DNA from: Promerops cafer
Lineage: Eukaryota > Chordata > Aves > Passeriformes > Nectariniidae
Assembly (NCBI GenBank): GCA_013398275.1
Contig: VZSE01002207.1
Span: 186,001 to 250,000 of the forward strand
Length of the DNA stretch: 64,000 nt
Reading direction: 5' to 3'
In this document: one piece after another, positions 23,321 through 34,855 of the stretch
Layout of the letters: every line of letters starts with the position of its first letter
Position numbering within the stretch: the first letter of the stretch is position 1
Made by a program: the position numbers and the translations under genes
Notes under the pieces: generated by a model
Seen by the model: only the letters and a program-made list of their open reading frames with translations
Database searches by the model: none
What the model was told of the DNA's origin: nothing

Positions 23321-26028
23321 AGCATTTTCTTATCTTAAATCACCCATCCACATTCACGGCAGAACTTCCCCATTCCCAGGACAGAGATGGGCTCCAATCT
23401 TCCTGCTTTTCAAAAGGTAATGTGCAAACTCCACCGCTGCAGGTCGGGGCTCTTCCCAAATCCTGCCTGCTCACAAATGGGTTGTCACATTTTTCACTGA
23501 AAAATTCGTGCACCGGGATCTGGGTCGGGGTGAGCAGAGCTTGTGAATGCCAGGACTGCAGTGCCTGTGTGGAGATGCTGATTCCAGCAGCAGGGAAGTT
23601 TTCCAAGGCAGCAGAGAAATGGAAAACCTTCAACGTGACTTTGAAACACCTTCCAGTTTGGGGTAGGGAAGGGAGAAGTTTGAGGGGGGGGTGGTGATGT
23701 GGGACTGTGCCCTTGGATAGTCTTAGAGAGTCTCAGGGCAGCACCTATATATAGATGTGCATATAAATACTCCATACATATGCATGTGTGACACATTGCA
23801 ATCAGTCTGGCTGCAGCTGCTGACAGGGGCAGTCCAGTTCCTCCCCGGGAGGGAAAAATCAGCTGCACTCTGCTGAGAAAAGGGAGGAGGATACAAAAGT
23901 CATCTCAGAAAATTAGGTTAAAAAAAAAGGACTGATCTGCAGCTTGAGGTTTTGGGGCACAGTTTGCTTTTCTCTTTGTTTTTCTCCTCTTTCCCCGCTT
24001 GCCTCTGTGCCTGGCTGAGCTCTTGCCCCTTCTTGCTGCCACTTTGATTTCCTGCAGCCCTCTGCAATTCCCCGGTGCCTGGGACACTCCTGGAAAGCCT
24101 CTGCATGGCTGGGGCAGGAGGTGATGAGTGTGATGGTGCTACCCACAAAGCAGCACCACCACAGAGGGAGCCAGGGATGGAAGAAAAACCATTTGCAGAT
24201 TTTTCCTAAGCCCCAAAGCCCTCCCTCTCTTCCCTCCCACAAGTGTTCCTGGCTCACAGAGAGTGCCTGTCTCCTCTGGCTGCCCCCTCCTCACTCCCCC
24301 ACCAGCCCAGGAAGATGGGATGGAGCCCTCCCTCTGTCAGGATGGAATATTGGATGAGTAAATTTTGATGTAATTGACTGAAAAAAGCCTGGAGAGCTGG
24401 GAAGCATCCTCTGGGCAGGCTTGAAGATATAGAGAAAGGCTCCGAAGTGCTTCAAAACCCCTGCTGGCTGCACGGGTTAGAAACAGGCAGTTTGGTAACT
24501 TTCTTTTTCTCAGGGGCTGTTTCCCTGCCTTGCCTTGCCCTGGGGTGTGGCGTGGCTGCTCTCAGAGCTGGGCAAGGGGGGTTTTGAGGGGTGTGAGGGC
24601 TCAGAGCTGGCAGAGGAGCTGTGAGGCTGCTGGGCTGGTCACTCTTGACATGGGGCAGGGAGAGGAGCCGCCCCCCCCAGCTCTGGCTGTCAGCTCAGAG
24701 CCTCCTCACCAGGAATTTAAACTAAATTCTTTATTCAAAACATGTGTTTTGCTTGCCATGGAAGCATTTCTACTTAAAAAAAAAAAAAAGAAAGGGATAG
24801 AAGGGCATGTAGTGCTAGGACAAGGAGCAATGGCTCTAAACTAATCCAGAATCCCTTGGGATGGCTGGGTTTCAGAAGTGCCAACATCTGACCAGAGCAT
24901 CAAGGGAACAACTTCCCCTGCTGATGCTTCAGTTTTCCAGCATGGCCATCCACTGAATCCTGGAGCTAAAGGGGATTTTTGCACTTGCTTAAGACATTTT
25001 TGTCCTCAGCAGAGCACTGTTCAGGGCCCCCAAATGGGGAATAGTCAAATCCCCTGAGCTGGAATAGCCTGTTCCCTCATGCTGAAATTGCTGCACTCTA
25101 AAAACACATTTTTAAATGTTTCTGCTGGTGCATGGCAAATGCCCTCAATCCCCACTTGGAGTAGGTCCCTTGGAAAGCAATTTATGATGAGTTTTGTTTC
25201 TTAATTAGAATGTGGCTGCATAAAATGTTATAAAGAGGCCTCTGAGGGTTTTTTTTTTTCACTTTTTACAGCAGCTCCTTGGGGAAAAAAGGCCTTACTT
25301 TAAACAACGAGAAGGAATCCAGAGGGCTCTGGCACTCTCCTGATGAACTCAGGGAAGCTGATCCTGGGGGAAATGGCCAAACAGGCAGCTCAGGTCCATC
25401 ACTCTTGCCTTCACCCACCCCAAAATCCCCACCATCCCCCATGCAAAGGACCTGCTGTAGGCTGACTTCCACTCAAGGATGGTTTCAAAAGGCTCAATTT
25501 AGCAACAGATGCAGGAACACCATCAGTGGTGACATCACCTCCAGTCACACCCCCAACACTTCCCCCCTCTCTTTCCAGCTGTGTTGGCCAACAGTAAATT
25601 GAAGAATTGCAATGGAAAAAAAAAAAAAAAAAAAAGAGTTTGTTTCCATTTTACATGGGATCTGGAGGTGTTCAGGGACTTTCATGATGGTGCAGCACTG
25701 CCATTGATACCAGGCTGGTTGAAGAGAGACTTTGCAAGGAGTCAACCACTGGCAAAAGCTCCAGGAGAGCAGCCCAGGTGCATTTTTCCATTGCTGCTCA
25801 CAGAAGTGTCATTGAAAGGTCTGCAAAATTTCTGCCAGCATTTTGATTTTCTCTTTTTATAGCCTCATAACCACTTAAAAACACTTCTTCTGGACAAGCA
25901 GGGGGCCTCCAAAATAGGGAATATAATAGTTATGAAAAGAAATGATTCTACAGTGGGATGAGACCCCCAGTACTTGGCTGTGCTCCTGCCTAGTCTGGAT
26001 CTGAAAACAATCTCAGAAGGGGATTCAA
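23321..26028. other. No gene recognised
   Basis: Contains A-runs at about 24,777-24,789 and 25,615-25,635 and a C8 run near 24,671. No supported exon. Confidence 0.45.
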
Positions 26029-26272
26029 GGAATCACAGAATGGTTTGGATTGGGAGGGACCTTCAAGAACATCCAGCTCCACCCCCTGCCGTGGGTAGGG
26101 ACACCTTCCACTATCCCAGGCTGCTCCAAGCCCCATCCAACCTGGTCTGGAACACTTCCAGGGATCCTGGGAACTTGTGCCAGGGTCTCACCTCCCTCAC
26201 AGTCAAGAATTTCTTCCTTAAATCTAATCCAAATCTGCCCTGTTTCATCTTAAGGCCATCCCCCCTTGTGAA
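26029..26272 (-). mobile_element. CR1 LINE 3' fragment
   Basis: Inverted CR1: ggaatcacagaatggtttgg, then agggacaccttccactatcc, then aagaatttcttccttaaatc and catccccccttgtgaac. Confidence 0.94.
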
Positions 26273-27078
26273 CTAAGCAAAATGCCTGGATCTACAGATG
26301 ATGGAGGCAGAAGTTTTTCCTTGCTGGCTCCCTTTGGGGAAATACACCCAGCAAATACGAAATACACAGCAGCTCCCATGCTAAACAAAAGGCAGGCAAC
26401 AGTTCAGCAGTTTCCCTGCTCCTGAAGGTGGAAAATCTGTTTGGCTCCACTCACCCACTCCTCGAGTTGTTGGCATATCCCAAAGAGAGCATGATACTCC
26501 CGTGTTTCATCGGAGCAGCATAACAAAACAGACAGAGCGAGAAATCAAGGAGCAGCACAAAAGCCATAAATACCAACCACAGTGCTGAGCCAATTAGTGA
26601 AACGAGAAATCCAATTCAGCCTTGGGTTTTCACTCAGAGGCAGGAATGTCTCTGCTGCAGCCTGGGAAGTTCGCCGGCGCTGGCAGCTCTGAGAATTCAC
26701 CTCGTGTAAACTCAGCAGAGAGATGAAAAATAAGCTCCTGCTCCAGGCAAAGCTGCCGAGGAGCTGCAGAGTGGCTGAAAGAGGAGTCTGTGGAAGGATT
26801 AATTTGGGGATCAATGGAGTAGCCAGAGCAGCCAAAGGAGCTCAGCTGGACACGTGAGTGGGTCAGTGGGGCTATGTCTGCAGTGCCAGGCCTGGCCAGT
26901 TAGTGAGAGCCATGGGCTGCCTGGGTCAGAAGCAGCACTTAGGAAATAAGGCTGGAATCAGGGCTGATCTTATCTCCTCACTGAGTGAGGAGTAACCCAC
27001 ACAAAAATTACAGCACCCACATGTCACAGCTGAGATGGCCACGATTCACAGAATGCCACTCTACCACTTCAGAAGGCT

Positions 27079-27333
27079 TTACGTGTCTGCCTCTGGGTCA
27101 GTGACTACTTCCATAGGTTCCACAGTTGTTGCTGGGCCATCGGCTCCTTCTGTAACCTCTGGAGCTGCTGTGGGACCAGCTGCCCTTTTCTGCAGGGCTG
27201 GCAGCTCCTCCCAGGCCTTCTGTTGCTCCTGCGAGCTCTGGCTGGGCCCTCCACCCTTCCAGAGGCCTCTGGAGTGTCTGCTGCTTCTCCTCCTCCAGCA
27301 CAACCTTTTACACCCTTGATCTCCCATCCCCAC
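27079..27333 (-). CDS. Possible 3'-terminal coding segment, unrecognised
   Basis: In one minus-strand frame the segment ends in acidic, proline- and threonine-rich sequence (PATTVEPMEVVTDPEADT) at a TAA stop at 27,079. Before that comes a short helical, charged stretch (QEQQKAWEELPALQKR). The composition looks protein-like. However, all three minus frames and one plus frame are open here, and the acceptors upstream (such as gctcgcag near 27,232) have poor pyrimidine tracts. It could be the end of a small minus-strand gene that also uses the exon at 27,596-27,709, or simply GC-rich non-coding DNA. Confidence 0.2.
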   Translation of the reverse strand: MGMGDQGCKRLCWRRRSSRHSRGLWKGGGPSQSSQEQQKAWEELPALQKRAAGPTAAPEVTEGADGPATTVEPMEVVTDPEADT

Positions 27334-27595
27334 ACCTGTGAGCCCTGCTGAGACTGGTCACTGTCCCAGCTCTCACTGCCTCTGATATTGCTCACCTGGC
27401 TCACACAGCTGTGGCTCGTCAGGGATGAGGCCGGGCCGCAGCCCCACTCCCAACTACCACAAACTGTGTCCCCACACCCTCACTGCTGTGGTACTTGGAA
27501 GGTCCTTGAATGGCAGAGCACAGGGACCACCAAAATACCCTGGAAAAGACACACACAAAAGCAGGGATAGAGTGATTTGTGGCAGTAGCTCTCAC

Positions 27596-27709
27596 CCCTG
27601 ATGGAGAGATGTCTTCCAAGTTGGGATTTAAATTCAGTTCCTGAGCCTCTACTGGTTTAAAGTCAACGCCTGATGCCCCAAGCAGCAGTGCTGTTTTGCC
27701 TTTATTACC
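27596..27709 (-). CDS. Candidate internal exon, 38 codons, unrecognised
   Basis: The acceptor is cctttgatttgcttacag and the donor is GGG followed by gtgagagc. The 114 bases between them form exactly 38 open codons (GNKGKTALLLGASGVDFKPV at the start, ending PNLEDISPSG), phase 0 on both sides. Codon choice and composition look like a real protein. Against it, the next strong minus-strand acceptor lies only 56 bases on, which is too short for a vertebrate intron, and the plus strand of the same interval is a rival candidate. Function unknown. Confidence 0.3.
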
Positions 27710-27859
27710 CTGTAAGCAAATCAAAGGTTTTAGTCAGCTCTTACACAAAGTTCCTGTATCACTGTCACTGCTTTTTGGCTGCAGGAACCATGGCTTTCTG
27801 AAATTCTCTTTACAAACAGAAGGCACTAGGAACAGGCTCTGCTATTTTAGTTCCTACAG

Positions 27860-27996
27860 ACATTTTGGCATTGCAGCCAGTCCTCATCAGTAAGAGCAAA
27901 TGTAATATCGGTGACTTCAGTGCTGAAGAACAGGCTTTGAAACTCCTCATGATGCTGCTGTTTGAACGTTCATCACCCTCAAAAATGGGCATTTAA
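27860..27996 (+). CDS. Candidate terminal exon, 44 residues, unrecognised
   Basis: The acceptor tgctattttagttcctacag is followed by a frame open to a TAA at 27,994-27,996, containing a likely amphipathic helix (DFSAEEQALKLLMMLLFE). A possible preceding exon ends at 27,711 before gtaagc. Its leftover base T joins the AC here into a tyrosine codon, so phases agree. That upstream exon must start after an in-frame TGA near 27,645, and its acceptor is weak. No poly-A signal is evident before the LTR at 28,113. The opposite strand also reads open, so strand is undecided. Confidence 0.25.
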
Positions 27997-28112
27997 AGGA
28001 GGTGGTGCTGCACCAGTGAACTGCAGTGCCAGCCCACAGAGGACAGAGCAGCCCAGCCCCACCTGGGGGGATGCAGGAGCACAAACCCCGAGGCAGTGCT
28101 GATGCCTTTTCC

Positions 28113-28400
28113 TGGGCTTAGAATGAAAAGCCAAACACGGTTAGAGGGGGAAAAGGGATTTTACCTCGGTGTTTATTAAAGATCCTTTGTTCCAGGCAGG
28201 AGCACCCTGCAGAAGTGCCCGACCGGACCGGTGCACGGAACCCACCAAAGACCCCCCACGATGGTTCGTGTATACAATTATAGATCTTGCATATTAGCAT
28301 ATCTATCACAGGTTTCCCAATGGGAGGCTCAGGAGAAGCCCCCTNACTTGGGATACATAAAAGCTGTATAAAAGTGTAAATGAGGGGGGATATGAGAAAA
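28113..28400 (-). mobile_element. Probable solo LTR of an endogenous retrovirus
   Basis: On the minus strand it has the layout of an LTR. A TATA-like segment (tataattgtataca, 28,269-28,282) is followed by a GC-rich leader (ccggtccggtcgggc), then AATAAA (28,172-28,177), then caccgaggtaaaatccc and a likely CA end near 28,113. No tRNA primer-binding site is recognisable just beyond that end and no polypurine tract beyond the other, so it reads as a solo LTR. The right edge is not defined. One ambiguous base (N) occurs at 28,345. Confidence 0.55.
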
Positions 28401-28559
28401 GTAAATGAAAAACCAAAATCATCATGGCATCAGTGTGGTCTGAGCATCCCACGGCTGGGTGGATCACCCAGGGAGCACCAGCACAGGAGGGCAGAGGCAA
28501 TGGAAAGCAGCAGTGAAATGGGCTGAGCTGGGCACCTCACCATGGCCTTGCAAGAGCCA

Positions 28560-28813
28560 AACCCAAAACTAAACCATGTCCCCAAGTGCCACATCTAGAG
28601 GCCTTTTACATCCCTCCAGGGATGGTGATTGCCCCACATTCCTGGGCAGCCTGTTCCAGTGCTTGACAAGCTATTCCATGAAGAAATTGCCCCAATATCC
28701 AATCTAAACTTCCCCAGGGGCAACTTGAAGTTGTTTCCTCTGGTCCTGTCACTTGTTACCTGGGAGAAGAGACCGACCCCCACATCACCCCAGCCTCCTT
28801 TCAGGGAGTTGTA
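28560..28813 (-). mobile_element. CR1 LINE fragment lacking its 3' end
   Basis: Inverted CR1 of the subfamily with aaaccatgtccccaagtgcc, gcagcctgttccagtgcttg, then ggggcaacttgaagttgttt and tgggagaagagaccgacccc. The terminal octamers and the preceding block are missing. Confidence 0.88.
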
Positions 28814-30012
28814 GGTGGATGGTTTGCTCCATCCTCTGACCTAGCACAAATCCAGGGATTTTCAGTCATTTCCTGCTACCTATGGTGATGCCTGAAGGAT
28901 GCAGGGAAGGGCCAGATGATGTTGGCAGGGAGACAGGAGCACGAGGTCCTTCTGCAGCCCTTTCTCAGCTCAGCTGGAGCAGAGGGTGGTGGGGTTTGGC
29001 ACATTCATCCTTTGGACATCACCTGTGAGGGATGCACAGGGGACAGAGCACACCTCCCTCCTTACCCACCACCATCTGGAACAAATCCCTCAGCAGAGAC
29101 AGGAACAGAGGACAGGGAGCAGCAAGAGAAATTATTTTATTTTATCTTCACTGCAAGCATCAGGAACCCGTGTGTAAGCTGGCTTTGCAGCACCAGCACC
29201 TCTAAAGCAGCATTTCCTGGATGAGTGAGAAAGCTCTCTGTTAAAGAATAAACTTAACAAAAGACAGATTAAAACTGTCTGTATCTTACTGAAAAACTCA
29301 GATTCCTAATTTCTGTATGCGCTGGCTGCCCTGAGGCACAACATGTAACGCATCCACACACACCAGCAGAGTCTGAGGGCTGAAATCCTACACCCACCAG
29401 TTTGTCTGAGGGAGGAAAAGTTATCAGATTAAAGATCAGCAAGATTTAAGAACTGGTAGAGCATTTATCACAGTGGTTTTTTGCACTCATCTGTTTTATG
29501 TACTCAACCAAGATTTACTTGGAGTTGTCACTATTTGGGCTCTGAGGAGGAAACCTGCTGACTCCTTCTCCTTTCTCATCCACTGAGACATCTGAGCCTA
29601 TGCCTAAATTTACCCAAGAGAAGGGGCTCATTGAAGCTGGTACAAGTATTCTTATATTTAAATGTAGGGATGTGTTTTAAATATCTTGTGAAATTGAAGC
29701 TTGGGCACAGTAACCCAAAATACTCCCATGTTTCTAAGCTTGTCCCCAGCCCTGCTCCTTTCAGAGCCTCTTTCACATTACTCAAAACGTTTGCACACTT
29801 AAGTTTTCCGTTTGGTGTGGATAAATTTTCCATTTGGTGTCAGTTTTACCAGCAGCAGCAGCTACCCAAACAATTCAAATACTCCCAGGGACATGGAAAA
29901 CCAGTATTTGATCAGGTGCTTGTGTTGCATCAGAAATTTATGTATTACTTTTGCCTAACCCTATCCAATAACCCTATCCAAACTATCCAATATCCAAGCA
30001 CTGTTTTCTTCA
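28814..30012. other. No gene recognised
   Basis: Ordinary DNA. The plus frame at 29,631-30,020 (129 codons) has no start or splice context. Confidence 0.45.
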
Positions 30013-30260
30013 GATCATAGAGTCATGGAATATTCTGAGTAAGGGACTCACAAGGACCATTGAGCCCAACCCCTGGCCCTGCACAGGCCACCCCAAGAAT
30101 CCCACCCCGTGCCTGAGAGCATTGTCCAAATGTTCCTTGAGCTCTGTCAGGTTTGGTGCTGTGACCACTGCTCTGGGGAGGCAGTTCCAGTGCCCAACCA
30201 CCCTCTGAGTGAGAAACTTTTTCCTCATATTCAAGTCCAAGCCTTTTCCTAATATCCAAA
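30013..30260 (-). mobile_element. CR1 LINE 3' fragment, divergent subfamily
   Basis: Inverted copy of the same variant tail as the one at 12,066: atcatagagtcatggaatat, then cctggccctgcacaggccac, then gtgcctgagagcattgtcca. Confidence 0.9.
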
Positions 30261-31181
30261 ATTCTTTATCCTAATATCCAGATGTTTCGTTTTCCATGTG
30301 AAAATTAATTATCACAGTTCAATTCCCATTACATTGAACACCTTTTGGAAAAAATGTAATCCAAGATGGTCTTTTCCCTAACAAAGACACTGAGCAGGAT
30401 GCAGAAATAGCTGTAAAAATAACAGGAAAAGCACAAGAACTGTCCTGCATCCATCCAAGTTTGTGCCGTGTTTCTGGTGGTGGCCACGGCGCAGGGAAAA
30501 CCCAACCTGTGACAACTGTCTTGCATTTCCTGAAAACCATATGAATTCCCAGCTAATTTCTTCATGTGAGCACTGCCTTTCCAAGCCACCTCAGAGCTTA
30601 CAAAATGCTCTTGCACAGAGGAATGGGCAGGGAACTTTTTAAAGGCTTTTCAAGAGGACCGTGCCTGGAAACCCAGACTGGTTCTTCTCTGCTTCTGTTT
30701 AGGGGCAGCATTCCCAGGCTGCATTTCCAAGAGGTTTTTGGTTTTACAGCTGTCATGACAGCAATTTTCTCAGCTTTGCAAGGTTCCCTCATATCCTGTT
30801 TGAGCTGGCTTATCTCTGTTTAGAAGCCATGTTCCTACATGGCGTTTTTCAGGAACAGATGTTCCAGCTGATCCCGCATTGCAGCACTCAACGTATTTCA
30901 CGGCCCCATTTTGAAACAATTAGCCTGTCACTGCTGAAAGAAACCTAATGCTTGGCTACTTGTTCACTTTGGAAATAAAAGAAATAAAAAAAATTTGAAA
31001 GAGAAATCAGGAGTAAGCTATGATTTATACTTTTCCCAGATATGCCAAGATGCTCTAAATTAACAGCTCGTTAAAATGGCAGCGTGTCGTGGTTCAGCTG
31101 CTGGTCCCAAGATTTGTTATCTGGAGAAAAAGATCTGTGGGCAGAGCAGCTGGCAAAGAGCTCTCCCAGCCCTGAAAGTGA

Positions 31182-31182
<1 letters not shown>

Positions 31183-31245
<63 letters not shown>

Positions 31246-31269
31246 AGGGGGATTTTTTNNNNNNNNNNN
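31183..31269. repeat. A61 homopolymer followed by an 11-N gap
   Basis: Sixty-one A, a short gaagggggatttttt, then N at 31,259-31,269 and another A run. A poly-A tail of a retroposed copy is possible, but the gap and likely assembly trouble prevent a decision. A few bases of LTR-start-like sequence (tgtcgtggttcag, near 31,085) lie upstream. Confidence 0.9.
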
Positions 31270-31433
31270 AAAAAAAAGAAGTAAGGGGAATTTTATTTAC
31301 ACAAATTAAAAGCTAATGGGTTAGTGAGGAGTGTTCAGAGCAGTGGCATCTCTAGCTTTTGGACCAGGGCTGCTGTCAACACACCCAATTTACTGTGCAG
31401 TATGAGGCAGCCTAATTAATAAGTGCTTAATGG

Positions 31434-31605
31434 AATCATAGAATCCTAGAATGGTTGGGTTGAAAGAGACCTTAAAGCTCATCCAGTTCCAACCCCCTGC
31501 CATGGGCAGGGACACCTTCCACTATCCCAGCTTGCTCCAAGCCCCGTCCAGCCTGGCCTTGGACACTTCCAGGCATCCTGGGGCAGCCACAGCTCCTGTG
31601 GGCAG
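31434..31605 (-). mobile_element. CR1 LINE 3' fragment
   Basis: Inverted CR1 end: ggaatcatagaatcctagaa, then tgggcagggacaccttccac, breaking off after cacagctcctgtgggcag. Confidence 0.93.
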
Positions 31606-34600
31606 ATGCTCTGGGGTGCAAACACCCAACAGAGCACCTTGGAGCCATGGCTGTGATTCCAGTCATCTGCAGGCAACGGCTTGGGAACCATCCAGGCACA
31701 GACCCAGGGAATAACAAGATGAAGAAAATGGCTTTGGTGCCATAAAAGCCAAAGGAGCCACAGGCAGATTTATATCAGGGAAGAATTTGATCCCCAACAT
31801 TAAGCAGCAGTAATACCCACAAAAAAGGAACTTGCGGGCCGCTGTAATAAAATTATCTCCTTTTCATCTCATCAAGATTCCTCCAGCCTATTTCTACTTG
31901 GAGGAAGAGATCTCATGGTCATACAGATCCAGACCCAAAGGAGTGAGCACCCAGCACAGAGCCCATCTGCCACCAATACACACCCCCTGCTTGTCCCTAC
32001 CTGCTTGGCACCTTCTGGTGCCATTTGTAACCCTGTGTACCTTTGTAACCTGCTCCTTGTCAACTCCTTTTTTTCCCTTGGAGCAACCTGGTCTAGTGGA
32101 AGGTATCCCTGCCCAGGGCAGGGGGTTGAAATGAGATGATCTTTAAGGTCCCTTCCAACCCAGACCATTCCATGATTCCCTGTGTCTGCCTTTCCCTTCA
32201 GAGGGATGAGGGTGGATGAGCCAAGCCCGAGCTGGCAGCCCCATGGCTGACATTTCCTGGCCAGCACAGGGTGCAGTAACAAGGAAGACGACAACAACCG
32301 AGCTTCCAGCATGGAGCAGCTGCCAGGCCACGTGTCCCTGCTGACACACAGCCTGGCAAGGACAGGTCCAGTCTGCCAGGACCAGGCTGAGCAGGAACAG
32401 CATCTCCAGGAGCAGGCTGAGAGCCCAGGCAGGAAGAGCATCTCCGGTGACAGCTCGCTAGCGGCAGACGGAGATGGGAGACGAGACGAGACGAGGGTCA
32501 GGAGAGGCATTGCAACAACCACGAGCTTCAATTAACTGAAAACAGCAGAGGCTGCCTGAAATAAAGCTCTTTCTCATATCAGCTGACACTCAAGGCAACT
32601 GCATTTTTGATCATCAAAGCAAAACCGAAAAGCTTTTGCACTCCGCGATCGCTCACAGACCTTCGCTGGGAAGTCATCCCGCCACTCACAAGTTTAGGGA
32701 GAGAAATGCTTTCTCAGGCTCCTGGAAGGATCACACAGCCCAGACATGTCAGAGCCATTCCCTGGCATTAGATATGTGTATCAGATGCAAAACTCATTTC
32801 GTAAGTGTATTTTACTCTCAAGTAAGGAGTAGCTGAAGTAAGGATAGGAGTGGAACAGTCAAATTCTTGCACGGAGCCCTCTAGGCCACTGCTAATTCCA
32901 AACAGAGATTTAGCAGCCAGCACTCCTCAAAGAAAGGTTGGAAGATGAGGTTTGCTCATGTAGAGGCTCTCAGAACAACGGTCCTAGTGGAAAATGACTA
33001 CTGGGGTGGGCTCATCACTACCAGCCCTGATCCCAACCATCCAGGGATGTGGAGGATGAACAGAAAAACCCACCTTACCCCAAAGGAGGAGTCTCCAAGA
33101 GCAGAGGTGGCTCACATCCTAGAGAGACTGTTCCAAAAACCATAAGGAGGTGCAGGGGGATAGCAGAAGTGAGGACACCTTCACTGCCCATCAAAGAGAA
33201 TCCACTCTCAGCAGAGTCACAGCAACAGGACCCCTGGCTGGCCTTACCTGATACATACAGAAAAATAGCTCTTCTGCACTGAAAGACAAAGCATGGATCC
33301 AGCACTTATTCCCAAGGAATATTTCTACAGCATTCATCACGGGTTAAAGTGAATGTGGGTGCCACCACCCACCCCCAGACTGGGCTTTTTGCCTCTGGGT
33401 TCTTGCATATAGCTGGGGGTGCAGCAGGCAGGGACTGAATTACCAGGGTTATAATTCTTGGCTGGGTACTTCTAACTCTGGTGAGGCACTGGCAGAGCTC
33501 AGCTCACTAATTCACCTCCATGTAAACATGATTATTTTAAATGAACTCCAGACGAGGCTTAACTGTAAAAACATCTCCAGTTTTTGTAGCATTTTTAAGT
33601 GTTCAGCTCCAAGTTGTTTTCATTACGGCAAGAACTTACCCTTTCTTCAGCTCACAAAGAATATTTTCAGAATTAATGATGCCCAACACCCCCCAGCTGT
33701 AACACGGAAAGTCACAAGTCTGAAAATTAAGCTGCAGCAGGATTTCACGGTCAGGATTTTCCCTTTCTTAGCCAACCATTCCTTCCCTCCCAAACAGGAA
33801 TGCTTTCAGCTTTCAGAGCCAAGCTGAAGAGAAGTGAAAACAGTAAGAGGTATTCACTTGGCTGCGTTTCTTTGAGTGTTTCTGGTGCAGGGTTCCCGTT
33901 AGAGCCTGCGAGGAGAAGTGGCAGAAAAACACCGTGTGTACATGGGAAGGGTTGTACTTTCTCTGAGCAGACACGTTTCCAGGAGGCGGCAGATGAAAGA
34001 ACTGGTGGTACTTCAGACAGGGGAAAATAACGTCTTGCCAGTTGTGTTTATTTGTAGGGCCCCGTGATTTATGCCTTCCCATTTGCAGAGGGGTTGAGAG
34101 AGATGGATCACGTGGGCTCTGTTTAGATAATCCCCGAGGAAATTCGGAGTACATCAAGCGGGGAGAGATGGGGTTTGTTCTGGTAGATGAGAGAGGCTGG
34201 GAAATGGCAGGGAGATGTGAGATTTCCTCAAGATCCTGGAATGAAGTTCAAGGCTCTGATTTTCTGAGAAGAGTGAGTGTGGGTTGTGAGAATGAAGCAA
34301 TTAAGATAAGAACACAAGTAGTTCAGGGTAGGCAGGGATGAACAGTTCTTTGCTGTTATTTACTGGCCCGGTGCAGAGAAAAACAAGGAGTTACTCCCTC
34401 AAAGACCTTTACCTGTCACACACAAGGAGAAGATGCAGAACTGTTGCTACAAGCATGAACGTGGAATCTGTCACCCTCTGACTCACACTCCTGCTATTTT
34501 TTTTTTCCATAAGAATTCTTCTTTGTGGTATGGTCCCCATCTCACCCCTTTGGAACCTCCTGGATTTAGCAGGACTTGCAGAAATCAGCCACTATTGTCT

Positions 34601-34758
34601 GTATAAAGAACCTAAACGAAACCACTGGCATTTCACACCCTGAAAAACATCCTTACCACAGTTAGAGCAGGCAAGAATGCAACTGCTTTTAAAAAGAAAA
34701 CACTTATGGCAAAGATGAGTTGAGTTAATTGATCTGGGGAAACAAAACAAAGCAAAAG
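31606..34758. other. Non-coding stretch with two linked exon-like segments on the minus strand
   Basis: Besides the short CR1 copy at 32,077, it holds a (GAGAC)n scrap near 32,481. Two small minus-strand segments have strong sites. One is 33,640-33,696 (acceptor tttccgtgttacag, donor AAAGG/gtaagt). The other is 33,248-33,278 (acceptor tgctttgtctttcag, donor TATCAG/gtaagg). They join in phase, but at 57 and 31 bases they are short enough to be chance. The 219-codon frame at 31,872-32,531 is rejected. Confidence 0.3.
32077..32180 (+). mobile_element. CR1 3' fragment, short
   Basis: ggagcaacctggtctagtgg, then ctttaaggtcccttccaacc, then ccattccatgattccctg. Confidence 0.9.
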
Positions 34759-34855
34759 GCCGGGCTGGATGGGGCTTGCAGCAACCTGGGCTAGTGGAAG
34801 GTGTCCCTATATTGGAACTGGATGGTCTTTAAGGTCCCTTTGAATTCTGTGACTC
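34759..34855 (+). mobile_element. CR1 3' fragment, short and internally deleted
   Basis: gggctggatggggcttgcag, ctagtggaaggtgtccctat, then ttggaactggatggtcttta. The usual gcccatggcaggg block is missing. Confidence 0.85.

Noticed and set aside
31872..32531. 219-codon minus-strand open frame, the longest outside gapped sequence
   Set aside because: About 35 codons come from an antisense CR1 3' end (32,077-32,180). The rest has no domain, and the frame begins and ends without gene signals.
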